From the NCBI GenBank assembly GCA_017550645.1, contig JAFZOI010000036.1:186001-250000 (forward strand): DNA of 64,000 bases, written 5' to 3'. The DNA is from Oscillospiraceae bacterium. GTDB taxonomy: Bacteria > Bacillota > Clostridia > Oscillospirales > Oscillospiraceae. The translations under genes and the position numbers were made by a program. Shown in pieces: positions 44,301-52,723 of this stretch. Numbering within the stretch: position 1 is the stretch's first letter; each line of letters begins with the position of its first letter. The notes under the pieces were generated by a model that saw only the letters and a list, made by a program, of their open reading frames with translations, was not told where the DNA came from and made no database searches.

Positions 44301-45031
44301 TAATCTTTCCATCCATTGATCTCAAGGACGGCGCGGTCGTCCGCCTGCGCAAGGGCGACTTTGCAAGCGTCCACACGGTAGCGGCCGACGCGCTCGCCAC
44401 GGCAGCGGAATATAAAAAAGCCGGCGCGGAGTGGCTGCATACGGTCGACCTCGACGGGGCGCGCGGCGGCGTGCGCAAAAACGCCGGCATCATCACCTCG
44501 CTCGCCCGCGAGAGCGGTCTCAAGGTCGAGATGGGCGGCGGCGTGCGCTCGGAAAAGGACGTCGAGGACGTCTTCGCCATGGGCGTTGCCCGCGTCGTCA
44601 TCGGCTCGGCGGCCGTCTCCGATCCCGATCTCGTCGGGTGGGCGGCGAAGGCCTTCCCCGGCCGCGTCGCGGTCGGCATTGACGCGCTGGACGGGACGGT
44701 CCGAGTTTCCGGCTGGGAGAAGGATTCCGGCCTCGATTTCATCGAATTTGCAAAAAAGATGGAGGGTCTCGGCGCCGCGACCCTCATCTTCACGGACATC
44801 TCGCGCGACGGGATGCTCTCCGGCCCCTCGCTCGACGCGCTCGCGGAGCTCAACGCCGCCGTAAAGTGCGACGTCGTCGCCTCCGGCGGCGTCACGACGA
44901 TAGACGACGTGCGCGCCCTGCGGGACCTCGGGCTCTACGGCGCGATAATCGGCAAGGCGTACTACGCGGGGACGATAGACCTCGCGCAGGCCATTTCGGA
45001 AGGAGGCGCGCCATGCTCGCAAAACGCATAA
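44297..45031 (+). CDS. hisA: Phosphoribosylformimino-5-aminoimidazole carboxamide ribotide isomerase
   Basis: HisA is a TIM barrel that opens the ribose of ProFAR by an Amadori rearrangement. The 244-residue protein begins I-F-P-S-I-D-L-K-D-G with the catalytic Asp near residue 8. The second catalytic Asp lies in F-T-D-I-S-R-D-G near 165, and the two phosphate-binding glycine motifs are present (G-G-G-V-R, S-G-G-V-T-T). It overlaps hisH by four bases and hisF by 19. Confidence 0.97.
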   Translation: MIIFPSIDLKDGAVVRLRKGDFASVHTVAADALATAAEYKKAGAEWLHTVDLDGARGGVRKNAGIITSLARESGLKVEMGGGVRSEKDVEDVFAMGVARVVIGSAAVSDPDLVGWAAKAFPGRVAVGIDALDGTVRVSGWEKDSGLDFIEFAKKMEGLGAATLIFTDISRDGMLSGPSLDALAELNAAVKCDVVASGGVTTIDDVRALRDLGLYGAIIGKAYYAGTIDLAQAISEGGAPCSQNA

Positions 45032-45768
45032 TACCCTGCCTCGACGTGCGCGACGGGCGCGTCGTCAAGGGCGTCAACTTCAAGGACCTGCGCGACATAG
45101 ACGATCCCGTCGCGCTTGGAAAGTTCTATAACGCCTCCGGCGCGGACGAGCTCGTATTCTACGACATCATCGCCAGCGCGGAGGGCCGCCCCCTCTTTGC
45201 GGACATTCTCCGGCGCACCGCGCGCGAGATATTCATCCCGCTCACGGTCGGCGGCAGCATAAATTCTCTCGACGATTTCGACCGCGTGCTCAAATCCGGC
45301 GCGGACAAGGTCAGCGTAAATTCCGGCGCTGTGCGCGATCCCTCGCTCATCGACGCGGGCGCGGAAAAATACGGCTCGCAGTGCGTCGTCCTCTCGATGG
45401 ATGTCAAGCGCGTCGGGACGGGCTTTCACATCTTCGTCAAGGGCGGCCGCGTCGACACGGAAATAGACGCGCTCAAATGGGCCGTCGAGGGCGAAAAGCG
45501 CGGCGCGGGCGAGCTCGTCGTCAACAGCATGGACACCGACGGCGTGCGCGGCGGCTTCGATATCGAGCTGCTTGGCGAGATATGCTCGCGCGTCTCCATC
45601 CCCGTCATCGCCTCCGGCGGCGCGGGAAAGCGCGAGGACTTCCTCGAGCTCTTCCGGACCACCGACTGCCAGGCGGGGCTCGCGGCGGGCATCTTCCACT
45701 CCCGCGAGGTCGAGATAGGGCCGCTCAAGCGCTACCTCGCCGAAAACGGCGTCAACATGCGCGTATAG
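45013..45768 (+). CDS. hisF: Imidazole glycerol phosphate synthase, cyclase subunit
   Basis: HisF joins ammonia from HisH to PRFAR, giving imidazoleglycerol-phosphate and AICAR. The 251-residue barrel starts R-I-I-P-C-L-D-V-R-D-G with the catalytic Asp near residue 11. The second Asp lies in N-S-M-D-T-D-G near 130, and S-G-G-A-G-K is near 201. The ATG at 45013, not an upstream one, is set by AGGAGG at 45001-45006. hisI follows after six bases. Confidence 0.97.
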   Translation: MLAKRIIPCLDVRDGRVVKGVNFKDLRDIDDPVALGKFYNASGADELVFYDIIASAEGRPLFADILRRTAREIFIPLTVGGSINSLDDFDRVLKSGADKVSVNSGAVRDPSLIDAGAEKYGSQCVVLSMDVKRVGTGFHIFVKGGRVDTEIDALKWAVEGEKRGAGELVVNSMDTDGVRGGFDIELLGEICSRVSIPVIASGGAGKREDFLELFRTTDCQAGLAAGIFHSREVEIGPLKRYLAENGVNMRV

Positions 45769-45774
45769 GAGGTC

Positions 45775-46113
45775 ATGCAATTGGTTGACATAAAGTTTGA
45801 CGCAACGGGGCTCGTCCCTGCGGTGATACAAAACGCCGAGACGGGCAAGGTCCTCATGCTCGGCTATATGAACGCCGAGAGCCTGCACCTGACGCTCGAG
45901 ACGGGGACGGTCTGGTTTTTCAGCCGCAGCCGCCGGAAGCTCTGGAACAAGGGCGAGACCTCCGGCAATTTCCTGCACGTCGTGCGCGCGAAGTACGACT
46001 GCGACGCGGACGCGCTGCTCTTCGAGTGCAGGCCGGACGGCCCCACCTGCCATACCGGCAGCGAGAGCTGCTTTTTCAACGACATCTATCTGGGAGGAAA
46101 CGAAAATGGATGA
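45775..46113 (+). CDS. hisI: Phosphoribosyl-AMP cyclohydrolase
   Basis: HisI opens the purine ring of phosphoribosyl-AMP with a Zn2+-dependent water attack. This 112-residue single-domain protein has G-Y-M-N-A-E-S-L, W-F-F-S-R-S-R and W-N-K-G-E-T-S-G, then the Zn and Mg residues in C-D-A-D-A-L and the final C-H-T-G-S-E-S-C-F. It is not fused to HisE. The ATG follows GGAGG, and the end overlaps hisE by eight bases. Confidence 0.96.
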   Translation: MQLVDIKFDATGLVPAVIQNAETGKVLMLGYMNAESLHLTLETGTVWFFSRSRRKLWNKGETSGNFLHVVRAKYDCDADALLFECRPDGPTCHTGSESCFFNDIYLGGNENG

Positions 46114-46432
46114 AGCTCTTGTAACGCTCTATGAGACGGCCATCGACCGCAAGGAGCACCCCTCGGAGAATTCCTACACGCGCTATCTCTTCGACAACGG
46201 GCTCGACAAGATACTCAAGAAGGTCGGCGAGGAATGCGCCGAGACCATCATCGCCGCGAAAAACGGCGTCAAGGACGAGCTCGTCTATGAGATGAGCGAC
46301 CTGCTGTATCACCTGACGGTGCTCATGGTGCAGACGGGCATCACGCCCGAGGACATCGCGGCGGAGCTGCGCAAGCGCAGCGAGAAGACCGGAAATCTCA
46401 AAAAGACGCATCAGACCGACAAAAATACGTAA
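46106..46432 (+). CDS. hisE: Phosphoribosyl-ATP pyrophosphatase
   Basis: HisE releases pyrophosphate from phosphoribosyl-ATP, the second step of the pathway. The 108-residue all-helical MazG-like protein carries E-N-S-Y-T-R-Y-L near residue 19, K-K-V-G-E-E-C-A-E-T and E-M-S-D-L-L-Y-H-L. The acidic metal residues E-E-x-x-E and the later Glu-Asp pair are present. It is the last his gene; an NSS transporter starts 59 bases downstream without a clear terminator between. Confidence 0.96.
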   Translation: MDEALVTLYETAIDRKEHPSENSYTRYLFDNGLDKILKKVGEECAETIIAAKNGVKDELVYEMSDLLYHLTVLMVQTGITPEDIAAELRKRSEKTGNLKKTHQTDKNT

Positions 46433-46491
46433 CTCAGCCGCGTCGGGAAAGCCCTTCGCGGCACAGATAAAGAGTATTGGAGGAACAGATC

Positions 46492-47832
46492 ATGGATCAT
46501 AACCGCGAGCATCTTGCCAGCCGGCTCGGCTTTATCCTGCTCAGCGCGGGATGCGCCATCGGCTGCGGCAACGTCTGGAAGTTCCCGTGGATGACGGGTC
46601 AGTTCGGCGGAGGCGGCTTCGTGCTGGTTTACATAATATGCCTGCTCGTGCTGGGTCTGCCGGTCATGGTCATGGAGTTCGCCATGGGCCGCGCCAGTCA
46701 GGCGAGCCCGCTCGGCATGTATCAGAAGCTTGAAAAGCCGGGCTCGAAGTGGCACATACACGGCTGGTTCGCCCTGCTGGGCAACGTCGCGCTGATGGCG
46801 TTCTACACGGTCGTCACCGGCTGGATGATCTATTACTTCTGGATGTTCCTGACGGGCAAAAACGACGGCCTCGGTTTCGTCGAGATGATCACGAACCCCG
46901 GCGTCAACGTCCTCTTCCTCGCCATCGCAGTCGTCGTCGGCTTCGGCATTCTCTGCTTCAACCTGCAGGGAGGCCTCGAGCGTGTCACGAAGTACATGAT
47001 GGTGATACTGCTCGTGCTGATGATAGTGCTCGCCGTGCGCAGCTGCACGCTGCCCAACGCGGCCGAGGGCCTCAAGTTCTATCTCGTGCCCGACTTTACG
47101 AAGATAAACGGCAGCGTCGTCGTCGGCGCGATGAATCAGGCCTTCTTCACGCTGAGCCTCGGCATAGGCTCGATGGCCATCTTCGGCAGCTACGTCGGCA
47201 AGGAGCGCTCGCTCATGGGCGAGAGCGTCAACGTCATCATCCTCGACACGGTCGTCGCCCTTGTGGCCGGCCTCATCATCTTCCCCGCCTGCACAAGTTA
47301 CAACATGGAAGTCGGCGCCGGCCCCGGCCTGCTCTTCAACACGATGGCGACCGTCTTTAACAACATGCCCGGCGGACGCTGGTGGGGCGCGCTGTTCTTC
47401 CTGTTCATGGTCTTCGCGGCCATGTCCACGGAGCTCGCCGTCTTCGAGAACATCCTCGCGATGGTCCGCGAGAAGACGAAGTGGTCCCGCCCGAAGGGCA
47501 GCATCATCTGCGGCATAGTTATCTTCCTGCTGGCTCTGACCACCGCGCTGGGCTACAGCAAATTCTCCTTCCAGCCCTTCGCCGAGGGCACCGCTTGGCT
47601 GGACTTCTGGGATTTCATCGTCTCGACCAACCTGCTGCCGATAGGCGCGCTGATCTTCGCGCTGTTCTGCTGCAACAAGTTCGGCTGGGGCTGGGACAAG
47701 TTCGTCGCCGAGGCCAACGCCGGCAAGGGCATGAAGGTCAAAAACTGGATGATGCCGGTATTCCGCTTCGTCGTCCCCATCGTCGTCCTGTTCCTCTATG
47801 TCTACGGTCTCGTCACCTTCCAGTGGAAATGA
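46492..47832 (+). CDS. Neurotransmitter:sodium symporter-family transporter (bacterial NSS/LeuT type)
   Basis: This 446-residue integral membrane protein has about twelve hydrophobic segments. The TM1 signature G-N-V-W-K-F-P-W (residues about 24-31), with the unwound Na+ and substrate site, identifies the NSS family. G-G-G-G-F-V-L and the M-E-F-A-M-G-R loop match further conserved blocks. Bacterial members import amino acids such as Leu, Trp or Tyr with Na+; the substrate here is unknown. The ATG at 46492 is preceded by GGAGG with eight bases' spacing; an earlier in-frame TTG at 46477 overlaps that site. Being next to hisE may mean read-through transcription. Confidence 0.92.
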   Translation: MDHNREHLASRLGFILLSAGCAIGCGNVWKFPWMTGQFGGGGFVLVYIICLLVLGLPVMVMEFAMGRASQASPLGMYQKLEKPGSKWHIHGWFALLGNVALMAFYTVVTGWMIYYFWMFLTGKNDGLGFVEMITNPGVNVLFLAIAVVVGFGILCFNLQGGLERVTKYMMVILLVLMIVLAVRSCTLPNAAEGLKFYLVPDFTKINGSVVVGAMNQAFFTLSLGIGSMAIFGSYVGKERSLMGESVNVIILDTVVALVAGLIIFPACTSYNMEVGAGPGLLFNTMATVFNNMPGGRWWGALFFLFMVFAAMSTELAVFENILAMVREKTKWSRPKGSIICGIVIFLLALTTALGYSKFSFQPFAEGTAWLDFWDFIVSTNLLPIGALIFALFCCNKFGWGWDKFVAEANAGKGMKVKNWMMPVFRFVVPIVVLFLYVYGLVTFQWK

Positions 47833-47837
47833 TAAGC

Positions 47838-47875
47838 AAAGCCGCCGCCTGCTATATACAGACGGCGGCTTTTTC
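47838..47875 (+). terminator. Rho-independent terminator after the NSS transporter
   Basis: A 13-bp stem with one mismatch (47838-47851 paired to about 47858-47871) is followed by TTTTCC, just after the transporter stop. Confidence 0.8.
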
Positions 47876-47950
47876 CTGCGCTGTTTGATCGAAAAAGGGG
47901 CAAGACCGTCCCCGATAGCATAAATAAAACCAAAAAAGAGGCTGTCACGC

Positions 47951-48232
47951 ATGAAGCATTACATCATAGCGAAATTCAGGGACAGAGACGACACGGAAAG
48001 GCTTTTCCCGGAGATAACGGAGCTTTTCCGCAGGACGCTGGCACTGGACGGCGTGGAAAACGTTACGATCCGCAAGTCCAACAGCGCCCGGGAGAACAGA
48101 TACAGCATAATGATAGAGATGGACCTCTCTCACGCAGGTCTCGAAGTCTTCGACGCCTCCGACGTGCACAGGGAATGGAAGGCCGTATACGGAGACAGGC
48201 TCGAGAGCAAGGCGATATTCGACTGCGAGTGA
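47951..48232 (+). CDS. Dabb-like stress-responsive alpha-beta barrel protein
   Basis: The 93-residue protein has the dimeric alpha-beta barrel pattern: a first strand H-Y-I-I-A-K-F, a helix with E-I-T-E-L-F, a second strand V-T-I-R-K-S-N and a third strand Y-S-I-M-I-E-M. The C-terminal helix contains H-R-E-W-K. These features match the Dabb domain, found in small proteins of mostly unknown function, though several bind small aromatic or cyclic compounds. It has a GAGG ribosome site and no operon partner. Confidence 0.75.
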   Translation: MKHYIIAKFRDRDDTERLFPEITELFRRTLALDGVENVTIRKSNSARENRYSIMIEMDLSHAGLEVFDASDVHREWKAVYGDRLESKAIFDCE

Positions 48233-48272
48233 ACCGGGCAAAAATCATACCCAAATGAAATCGGCAAAATAA

Positions 48273-48342
48273 TAGAGCCGATACATGGCTTGAGGGGATC
48301 GGGCTCAAATTGCCATCTGCCTCAAGCCTGCATGGCTCTATA
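48273..48342. repeat. 70-base long-stem palindrome, not a terminator
   Basis: An 8-bp perfect outer stem (48273-48280 with 48335-48342) and a 9-bp perfect inner stem (48288-48296 with 48321-48329) are separated by a 7/5-base internal loop and close a 24-base loop. No U-tract follows on either strand. The flanks lack a matching promoter or open frame. It may be a small structured RNA, a protein-binding palindrome or a dispersed repeat. Confidence 0.5.
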
Positions 48343-48445
48343 GGTAAAGTAACATATTCCGGCAACAATGTCAATATAAAAACCCGGATCGTCACGGGAC
48401 TCTTTTCCCCGCGCCTCTTCCATGCTCCAGGTTCCGATAAACGCA

Positions 48446-48483
48446 TAAAGAGCCTGCGGCGAAATGCCGCAGGCTCTGTTTTT
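48446..48483. terminator. Bidirectional terminator at the end of the arginine operon
   Basis: A perfect 12-bp stem (48449-48460 with 48466-48477) closes a GAAAT loop. T5 follows on the plus strand, and TTTATG on the minus strand, where it ends argF transcription. Confidence 0.8.
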
Positions 48484-48507
48484 CTGATTCTCTGAAAGAA
48501 ATGCCCT

Positions 48508-49413
48508 TTACTTCTCCATGAGCTTGACCATGACGGCCTTCTGGGCGTGGAGGCGGTTCTCCGCCTCGTCGAATATCTCATTCGCGTGCGCCTCGAAGAC
48601 CTCGTCGGTTATCTCCTCTCCCCTGTGCGCGGGCAGACAGTGGAGCACCATGCAGCCGGGGTTGGTCTGCGCCATGAGCTCTGCGCTCACCTGATAGCCC
48701 GCGAAGGCCTCGGCGCGCTTGGCGGCCTCGCCCTCCTGCCCCATGGAGGCCCAGACGTCCGTATAGACGACGTCGGCGCCCTTGGCGGCGGCGAAGATGT
48801 CGCTCGTGCAGGTGAAGTCGCCGTTGGCCGCGGCCCACTCCATTATCGCCGCGTCGGGCTTATATCCGTCGGGGCAGCCTATCGACACGCTCATGCCGGT
48901 CTTTATGCCGCCGACGATGAGGGAATTTGCCATGTTGTTGCCGTCGCCTATGAAGCAGAGGCGGCGGTTCTTCAGCGTCCCCTTGTGCTCGCGTATGGTC
49001 ATGAGGTCGGCGAGCACCTGGCAGGGGTGGCAGTAGTCGGTCAGGCCGTTGATGACGGGGATGGAGCCGTACTCGGCGAGCGCCTCGACCTCGGCCTGCT
49101 CGAAGGTACGTATCATGATGCCGTCAAGGTAGCGCGAGAGCACGCGCGCCGTGTCCTGCACGGGCTCGCCGCGCCCTATCTGCAGGTCGCGGCTGCTGAG
49201 GAACAGCGCCGCACCGCCGAGCTGATACATGCCGACCTCGAAGGAGACGCGCGTCCTTGTCGAAGACTTCTGGAAGATCATGCCGAGCGTCTTGCCCGCA
49301 AGGCGCGGGTGCGCGATGCCGTGCTTCTTTTCGAATTTGAGCTGGTCGGCGAGCGCGAGGAGCTCGCTTATCTCCTCGGGGGTCAGGTCGCCGAGCTTGA
49401 GAAAATGCTTCAT
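48508..49413 (-). CDS. argF: Ornithine carbamoyltransferase
   Basis: ArgF makes citrulline from ornithine and carbamoyl phosphate. The 301-residue protein has the carbamoyl-phosphate loop S-S-T-R-T-R-V-S-F near residue 51, H-P-C-Q near 132, and the C-terminal H-C-L-P-A-H-R-G-E-E near 262. Ornithine-specific D-V-W-A-S-M-G-Q-E lies near 218. It is the last gene of argGHCJBDF, starting 13 bases after argD. No carbamate kinase or arginine deiminase gene is nearby, so an anabolic role is favoured. Confidence 0.96.
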   Translation of the reverse strand: MKHFLKLGDLTPEEISELLALADQLKFEKKHGIAHPRLAGKTLGMIFQKSSTRTRVSFEVGMYQLGGAALFLSSRDLQIGRGEPVQDTARVLSRYLDGIMIRTFEQAEVEALAEYGSIPVINGLTDYCHPCQVLADLMTIREHKGTLKNRRLCFIGDGNNMANSLIVGGIKTGMSVSIGCPDGYKPDAAIMEWAAANGDFTCTSDIFAAAKGADVVYTDVWASMGQEGEAAKRAEAFAGYQVSAELMAQTNPGCMVLHCLPAHRGEEITDEVFEAHANEIFDEAENRLHAQKAVMVKLMEK

Positions 49414-49426
49414 GTCGTTCCTCCGT

Positions 49427-50590
49427 TCACTTGAGAGCTTCGAGCAGTCTGTCCATGCCCTCGGCGAGCTCCTCGTCGCTGATATTCAGCGGCGGGAGCA
49501 GCCTCAGCTTCGTCTTTGCCGTGAGCGTCAGCAGCCCCTTCTCGAGGCACGCCGCGGAGACCTCCGCGAGCGGCTTTGCGCAGGTTATCCCGAGCATGAG
49601 CCCGAGGCCGGAAACGCCTTCGACGCCCTCCGCGCCCGCGAGGCGCGATCTGATGTATTCGCCCTTGGCGGCGACTCCGGCGAGAAATTCGTCCGTCAGC
49701 CTCTCGACGACGCTGAGAGCGCCCGCGCAGGAGACGGGATTTCCGCCGAAGGTGGAGCCGTGGCTCCCGGCGTCGAGCGTATTTTCGACACGCTTCCCGA
49801 GAAGGCACGCGCCTATGGGAAGACCTCCGCCGAGGCCCTTCGCCGTCGAAACTATGTCCGGGGCGAGACCGAAATGCATATAGGAGAAATACTTGCCCGT
49901 TCTTCCGTTGCCCGTCTGCACCTCGTCGCAGATGAGCAGGAGGCCGTATTTCTCGCAGACCTCCTTGACGGCGGCGATGAAGTCCGCAGAGAGGACGTTT
50001 ATCCCGCCCTCGCCCTGCACGCACTCTATCATGACGGCGCAGGCGTCGCCCTTGGCGGCTAGAGCGCGCAGCGAGTCGGGATCGGCGGGGTCTGCGTAGG
50101 CAAAGCCCGCCGGGAAGGGGCCGAATTTCGTGTGGAAAACGTCCTGCCCCGTCGCGGCGAGGGTCGCGAGCGTCCTGCCGTGGAAGCTGTTTAGAAGCGT
50201 TATGACAGTCGAGCGGCTCTCGTCGCCGCAGGCGTCGAACGCCCATTTGCGGGCGGTCTTTATCGCGCACTCGTTGGCCTCGGCGCCGGAATTTCCGAAG
50301 AAGACCCTTTTCATTCCCGTCTTTTCGCAGAGCGCCTGAGCGAGCTTGACGCAGGGCTCGGTGTAATAGAGGTTGGAGGTGTGCTGGAGCTTGCCGAGCT
50401 GCGCCGTGACGGCGGCGACCCATTCGGGGTCCGCCGCGCCGAAGCAGTTGACGCCTATGCCGCTGCCGAAGTCGATATACCTTTTCCCGTCGGCGTCGAG
50501 AAACGTCGCGCCGCTGCCGCTGACGAGGACGGGCGGGAAGCGGTTATACGTATTGGCGACGTATTTTTTGTCGAGCTCTCTGATATCCAT
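49427..50590 (-). CDS. argD: Acetylornithine aminotransferase
   Basis: ArgD is a class III PLP aminotransferase that converts N-acetylglutamate semialdehyde to N-acetylornithine. The 387 residues have G-S-G-I-G-V-N, N-S-G-A-E-A-N-E near 101, and F-H-G-R-T near 141. E-C-V-Q-G-E-G-G precedes the D-E-V-Q-T-G-N-G-R-T-G segment, and the Schiff-base lysine is in T-A-K-G-L-G-G near 245. Size and context (argB three bases upstream, argF 13 bases downstream) support ArgD rather than another class III enzyme. Confidence 0.96.
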   Translation of the reverse strand: MDIRELDKKYVANTYNRFPPVLVSGSGATFLDADGKRYIDFGSGIGVNCFGAADPEWVAAVTAQLGKLQHTSNLYYTEPCVKLAQALCEKTGMKRVFFGNSGAEANECAIKTARKWAFDACGDESRSTVITLLNSFHGRTLATLAATGQDVFHTKFGPFPAGFAYADPADPDSLRALAAKGDACAVMIECVQGEGGINVLSADFIAAVKEVCEKYGLLLICDEVQTGNGRTGKYFSYMHFGLAPDIVSTAKGLGGGLPIGACLLGKRVENTLDAGSHGSTFGGNPVSCAGALSVVERLTDEFLAGVAAKGEYIRSRLAGAEGVEGVSGLGLMLGITCAKPLAEVSAACLEKGLLTLTAKTKLRLLPPLNISDEELAEGMDRLLEALK

Positions 50591-50593
50591 ATC

Positions 50594-51454
50594 TCAGCCT
50601 CCGAGGAACATCGTTCCGAGCCCCTCGTCCGTGAGGAGCTCGATAAGGATCGAATGAGGCACGCGCCCGTCGATGACGAAGACCTTGCTCACGCCGCGGC
50701 GTATCGCCTCGACGCAGCACTCGACCTTCGGGATCATGCCGCCGGAGATGACGCCTTCGCTTATAAGCTGCGGCACCTCGCTGACGTTGAGCTTGCTGAT
50801 GAGCGTCGAGGGGTCGGACGTGTCGCGCATGAGGCCGGCTATGTCCGTCATGGTGAGCAGGCTCTCGGCCTTGAGCTTTCCGGCTATGGCCGAGGCCGCC
50901 GTATCGGCGTTGATGTTATAGACGTTGCCCTTGTCGTCGCAGCCGACGGTCGAGACGACGGGGATATACCCCTTTTCCAGCAGGTCCGTGATGGGCGTGA
51001 TGTTGACGGAGGTGATGTCCCCCACGAAGCCCAGGCGCTCGTCCATGGGCTTGGCCTCGATCATCTTCCCGTCGAGCCCGCAGAGGCCTATCGCCCTGCC
51101 CCCGGCCTCGCCAATGAGGCCGACGAGGCTCTTATTTACCTTGCCGGCGAGGACCATCTGGACTATCTCGATGCTCTCGGCGTCCGTCACGCGCAGCCCG
51201 TCGACGAATTCGCTCTTTTTGCCGACTCTGGCGAGCATATCCGTTATCTCCGGGCCGCCGCCGTGTACGAGCACGACGCGCACGCCTATGAGCGAGAGCA
51301 GCACGAGATCGCCCATGACGGCGCGCTTGAGCTCCTCGTTCTTCATGGCGTTGCCGCCGTACTTGATGACGATGATCTTGCCCGTGTATTCCTGAATGTT
51401 CGGGAGGGCCTCGATGAGAATCTGGGCCCTCTGGGCGTTGGTAAGCTCCATCAT
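50594..51454 (-). CDS. argB: Acetylglutamate kinase
   Basis: ArgB phosphorylates N-acetylglutamate. The 286-residue amino-acid-kinase-fold protein has K-Y-G-G-N-A-M near residue 31, the V-H-G-G-G-P-E motif near 66 and G-D-I-T-S-V-N-I-T near 167. N-I-N-A-D-T-A-A lies near 200, and K-V-E-C-C-V-E-A-I near 248. Two neighbouring ATGs (51454 and 51451) are possible; the first gives the usual ATGA overlap with the argJ stop. The N-terminal helix (about 1-20) is of the type associated with arginine-inhibited hexameric enzymes, which is an inference. Confidence 0.95.
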   Translation of the reverse strand: MMELTNAQRAQILIEALPNIQEYTGKIIVIKYGGNAMKNEELKRAVMGDLVLLSLIGVRVVLVHGGGPEITDMLARVGKKSEFVDGLRVTDAESIEIVQMVLAGKVNKSLVGLIGEAGGRAIGLCGLDGKMIEAKPMDERLGFVGDITSVNITPITDLLEKGYIPVVSTVGCDDKGNVYNINADTAASAIAGKLKAESLLTMTDIAGLMRDTSDPSTLISKLNVSEVPQLISEGVISGGMIPKVECCVEAIRRGVSKVFVIDGRVPHSILIELLTDEGLGTMFLGG

Positions 51455-52695
51455 GTCCTGTAATCTCCGTTTATCTTCACATAGTCGTAGGAGAGGTCGC
51501 AGCCCCACGCGCACGCGTCCGCGCCGCCCTCCGACATGGATATTTCGATGACTATCTCCTTTTCGAGCAGTATCTTCTTGGCGAGCTCCTCGTCGAAGTC
51601 GAGCCCGCGCCCGCCCTCGCAGACGGATATCCTGCCCGCCGCGGAGGAAAAGGCGACGTCCACGCCGTCGGGATCGAAGCTCTCGCCGGAATAGCCCATG
51701 GCGCAGAGCACTCTGCCCCAGTTGGCGTCGGCGCCGAACATCGCGGCCTTGACGAGAGACGAGCCTATGACGCTCTTTGCGATGACGGAGGCCTGCTGCC
51801 TGCTCGCCGCGCCCTTGACGGCGCAGGTCACGAGGTGGTTGGCCCCCTCGCCGTCGGCGGCCATCTTCTTGGCGAGCGTCACGCAGACGGCCGTCAGCGC
51901 GTCGAGGAAGACCCCGTAGGCCGCGTCGGCATGCTCTATCGGCGCATTGCCTGCGGCCCCGTTGGCGAGTACGACGCAGGAGTCGTTGGTGGAGGTGTCT
52001 CCGTCGACGCTGATGCAGTGAAAGCTCGCGTCGGCGGCGCCGAGGAGCGCCTTTTTGAGCATGGGCGCGCTTATCGCGCAGTCTGTCGTTATGTAGCAGA
52101 GCATCGTCCCCATATTGGGGTGTATCATGCCGCTGCCCTTGGCGATGCCGCCTATCGTCACGGCGGCTCCGCCGAGCTCGAAGGTCACGGCGAATTCCTT
52201 TTTTACCGTGTCCGTCGTCATTATCGCGGCGGCTGCCGCGTCGGAGCCCTTTTCGGACAGCGCCTTCGCCGCGACGGGGACGCCGTCCTCTATGGCCTCG
52301 ATATTGAGCCTCTTGCCTATGACGCCCGTCGACCCGACGAGGACCTTGGCGGGCTCCGTCCCTATTGCGGCGGCCGCGGCGGCGCCCATACGGCGGGCGT
52401 TTTCCATGGACTCCGGCGCGCAGGCGTTGGCGTTGCCGCTGTTGGCGACGATCGCGCGGGCGACGCCGGAAGAGAGCAGCTCCTTATCCAGCAGGACAGG
52501 CGCGGCCTTGACGACGTTCTTGGTAAAGATGCCCGCCGCCGCGGCGTCCCTGTCGGAGACTATGAGCGCGAGGTCGAACTTGCCCTCGAAGTATTTATCC
52601 CATGCTTCTCCGGGCTGCCTTTTCTTGACGCCGCAGTTGACGCCCGCGGCCTTGAAGCCTTTTGCGGCGGTCACGCCGCCCTCGATTATCTTCAT
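51451..52695 (-). CDS. argJ: Bifunctional glutamate N-acetyltransferase/amino-acid acetyltransferase
   Basis: ArgJ moves the acetyl group from acetylornithine to glutamate, recycling it, and in the bifunctional form also makes acetylglutamate from acetyl-CoA. The 414-residue precursor has the self-cleavage site in N-M-G-T-M-L-C-Y near residue 195, where Thr becomes the nucleophile of the beta chain. G-I-A-K-G-S-G-M-I-H-P lies just before it, and the second conserved block is D-G-D-T-S-T-N-D-S. No argA or argE is present in the operon, which fits a cyclic route driven by ArgJ. Whether it is bifunctional cannot be told from the sequence alone. Confidence 0.95.
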   Translation of the reverse strand: MKIIEGGVTAAKGFKAAGVNCGVKKRQPGEAWDKYFEGKFDLALIVSDRDAAAAGIFTKNVVKAAPVLLDKELLSSGVARAIVANSGNANACAPESMENARRMGAAAAAAIGTEPAKVLVGSTGVIGKRLNIEAIEDGVPVAAKALSEKGSDAAAAAIMTTDTVKKEFAVTFELGGAAVTIGGIAKGSGMIHPNMGTMLCYITTDCAISAPMLKKALLGAADASFHCISVDGDTSTNDSCVVLANGAAGNAPIEHADAAYGVFLDALTAVCVTLAKKMAADGEGANHLVTCAVKGAASRQQASVIAKSVIGSSLVKAAMFGADANWGRVLCAMGYSGESFDPDGVDVAFSSAAGRISVCEGGRGLDFDEELAKKILLEKEIVIEISMSEGGADACAWGCDLSYDYVKINGDYRT

Positions 52696-52723
52696 ATCGA
52701 ACGCTCCCTTTCTGAGCCTTCAT

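Noticed and set aside
46411-47952. 513-codon minus-strand frame opposite the NSS transporter
   Set aside because: His/Glu/Asp-rich translation typical of an antisense shadow; the plus-strand protein has the NSS signature and membrane helices.
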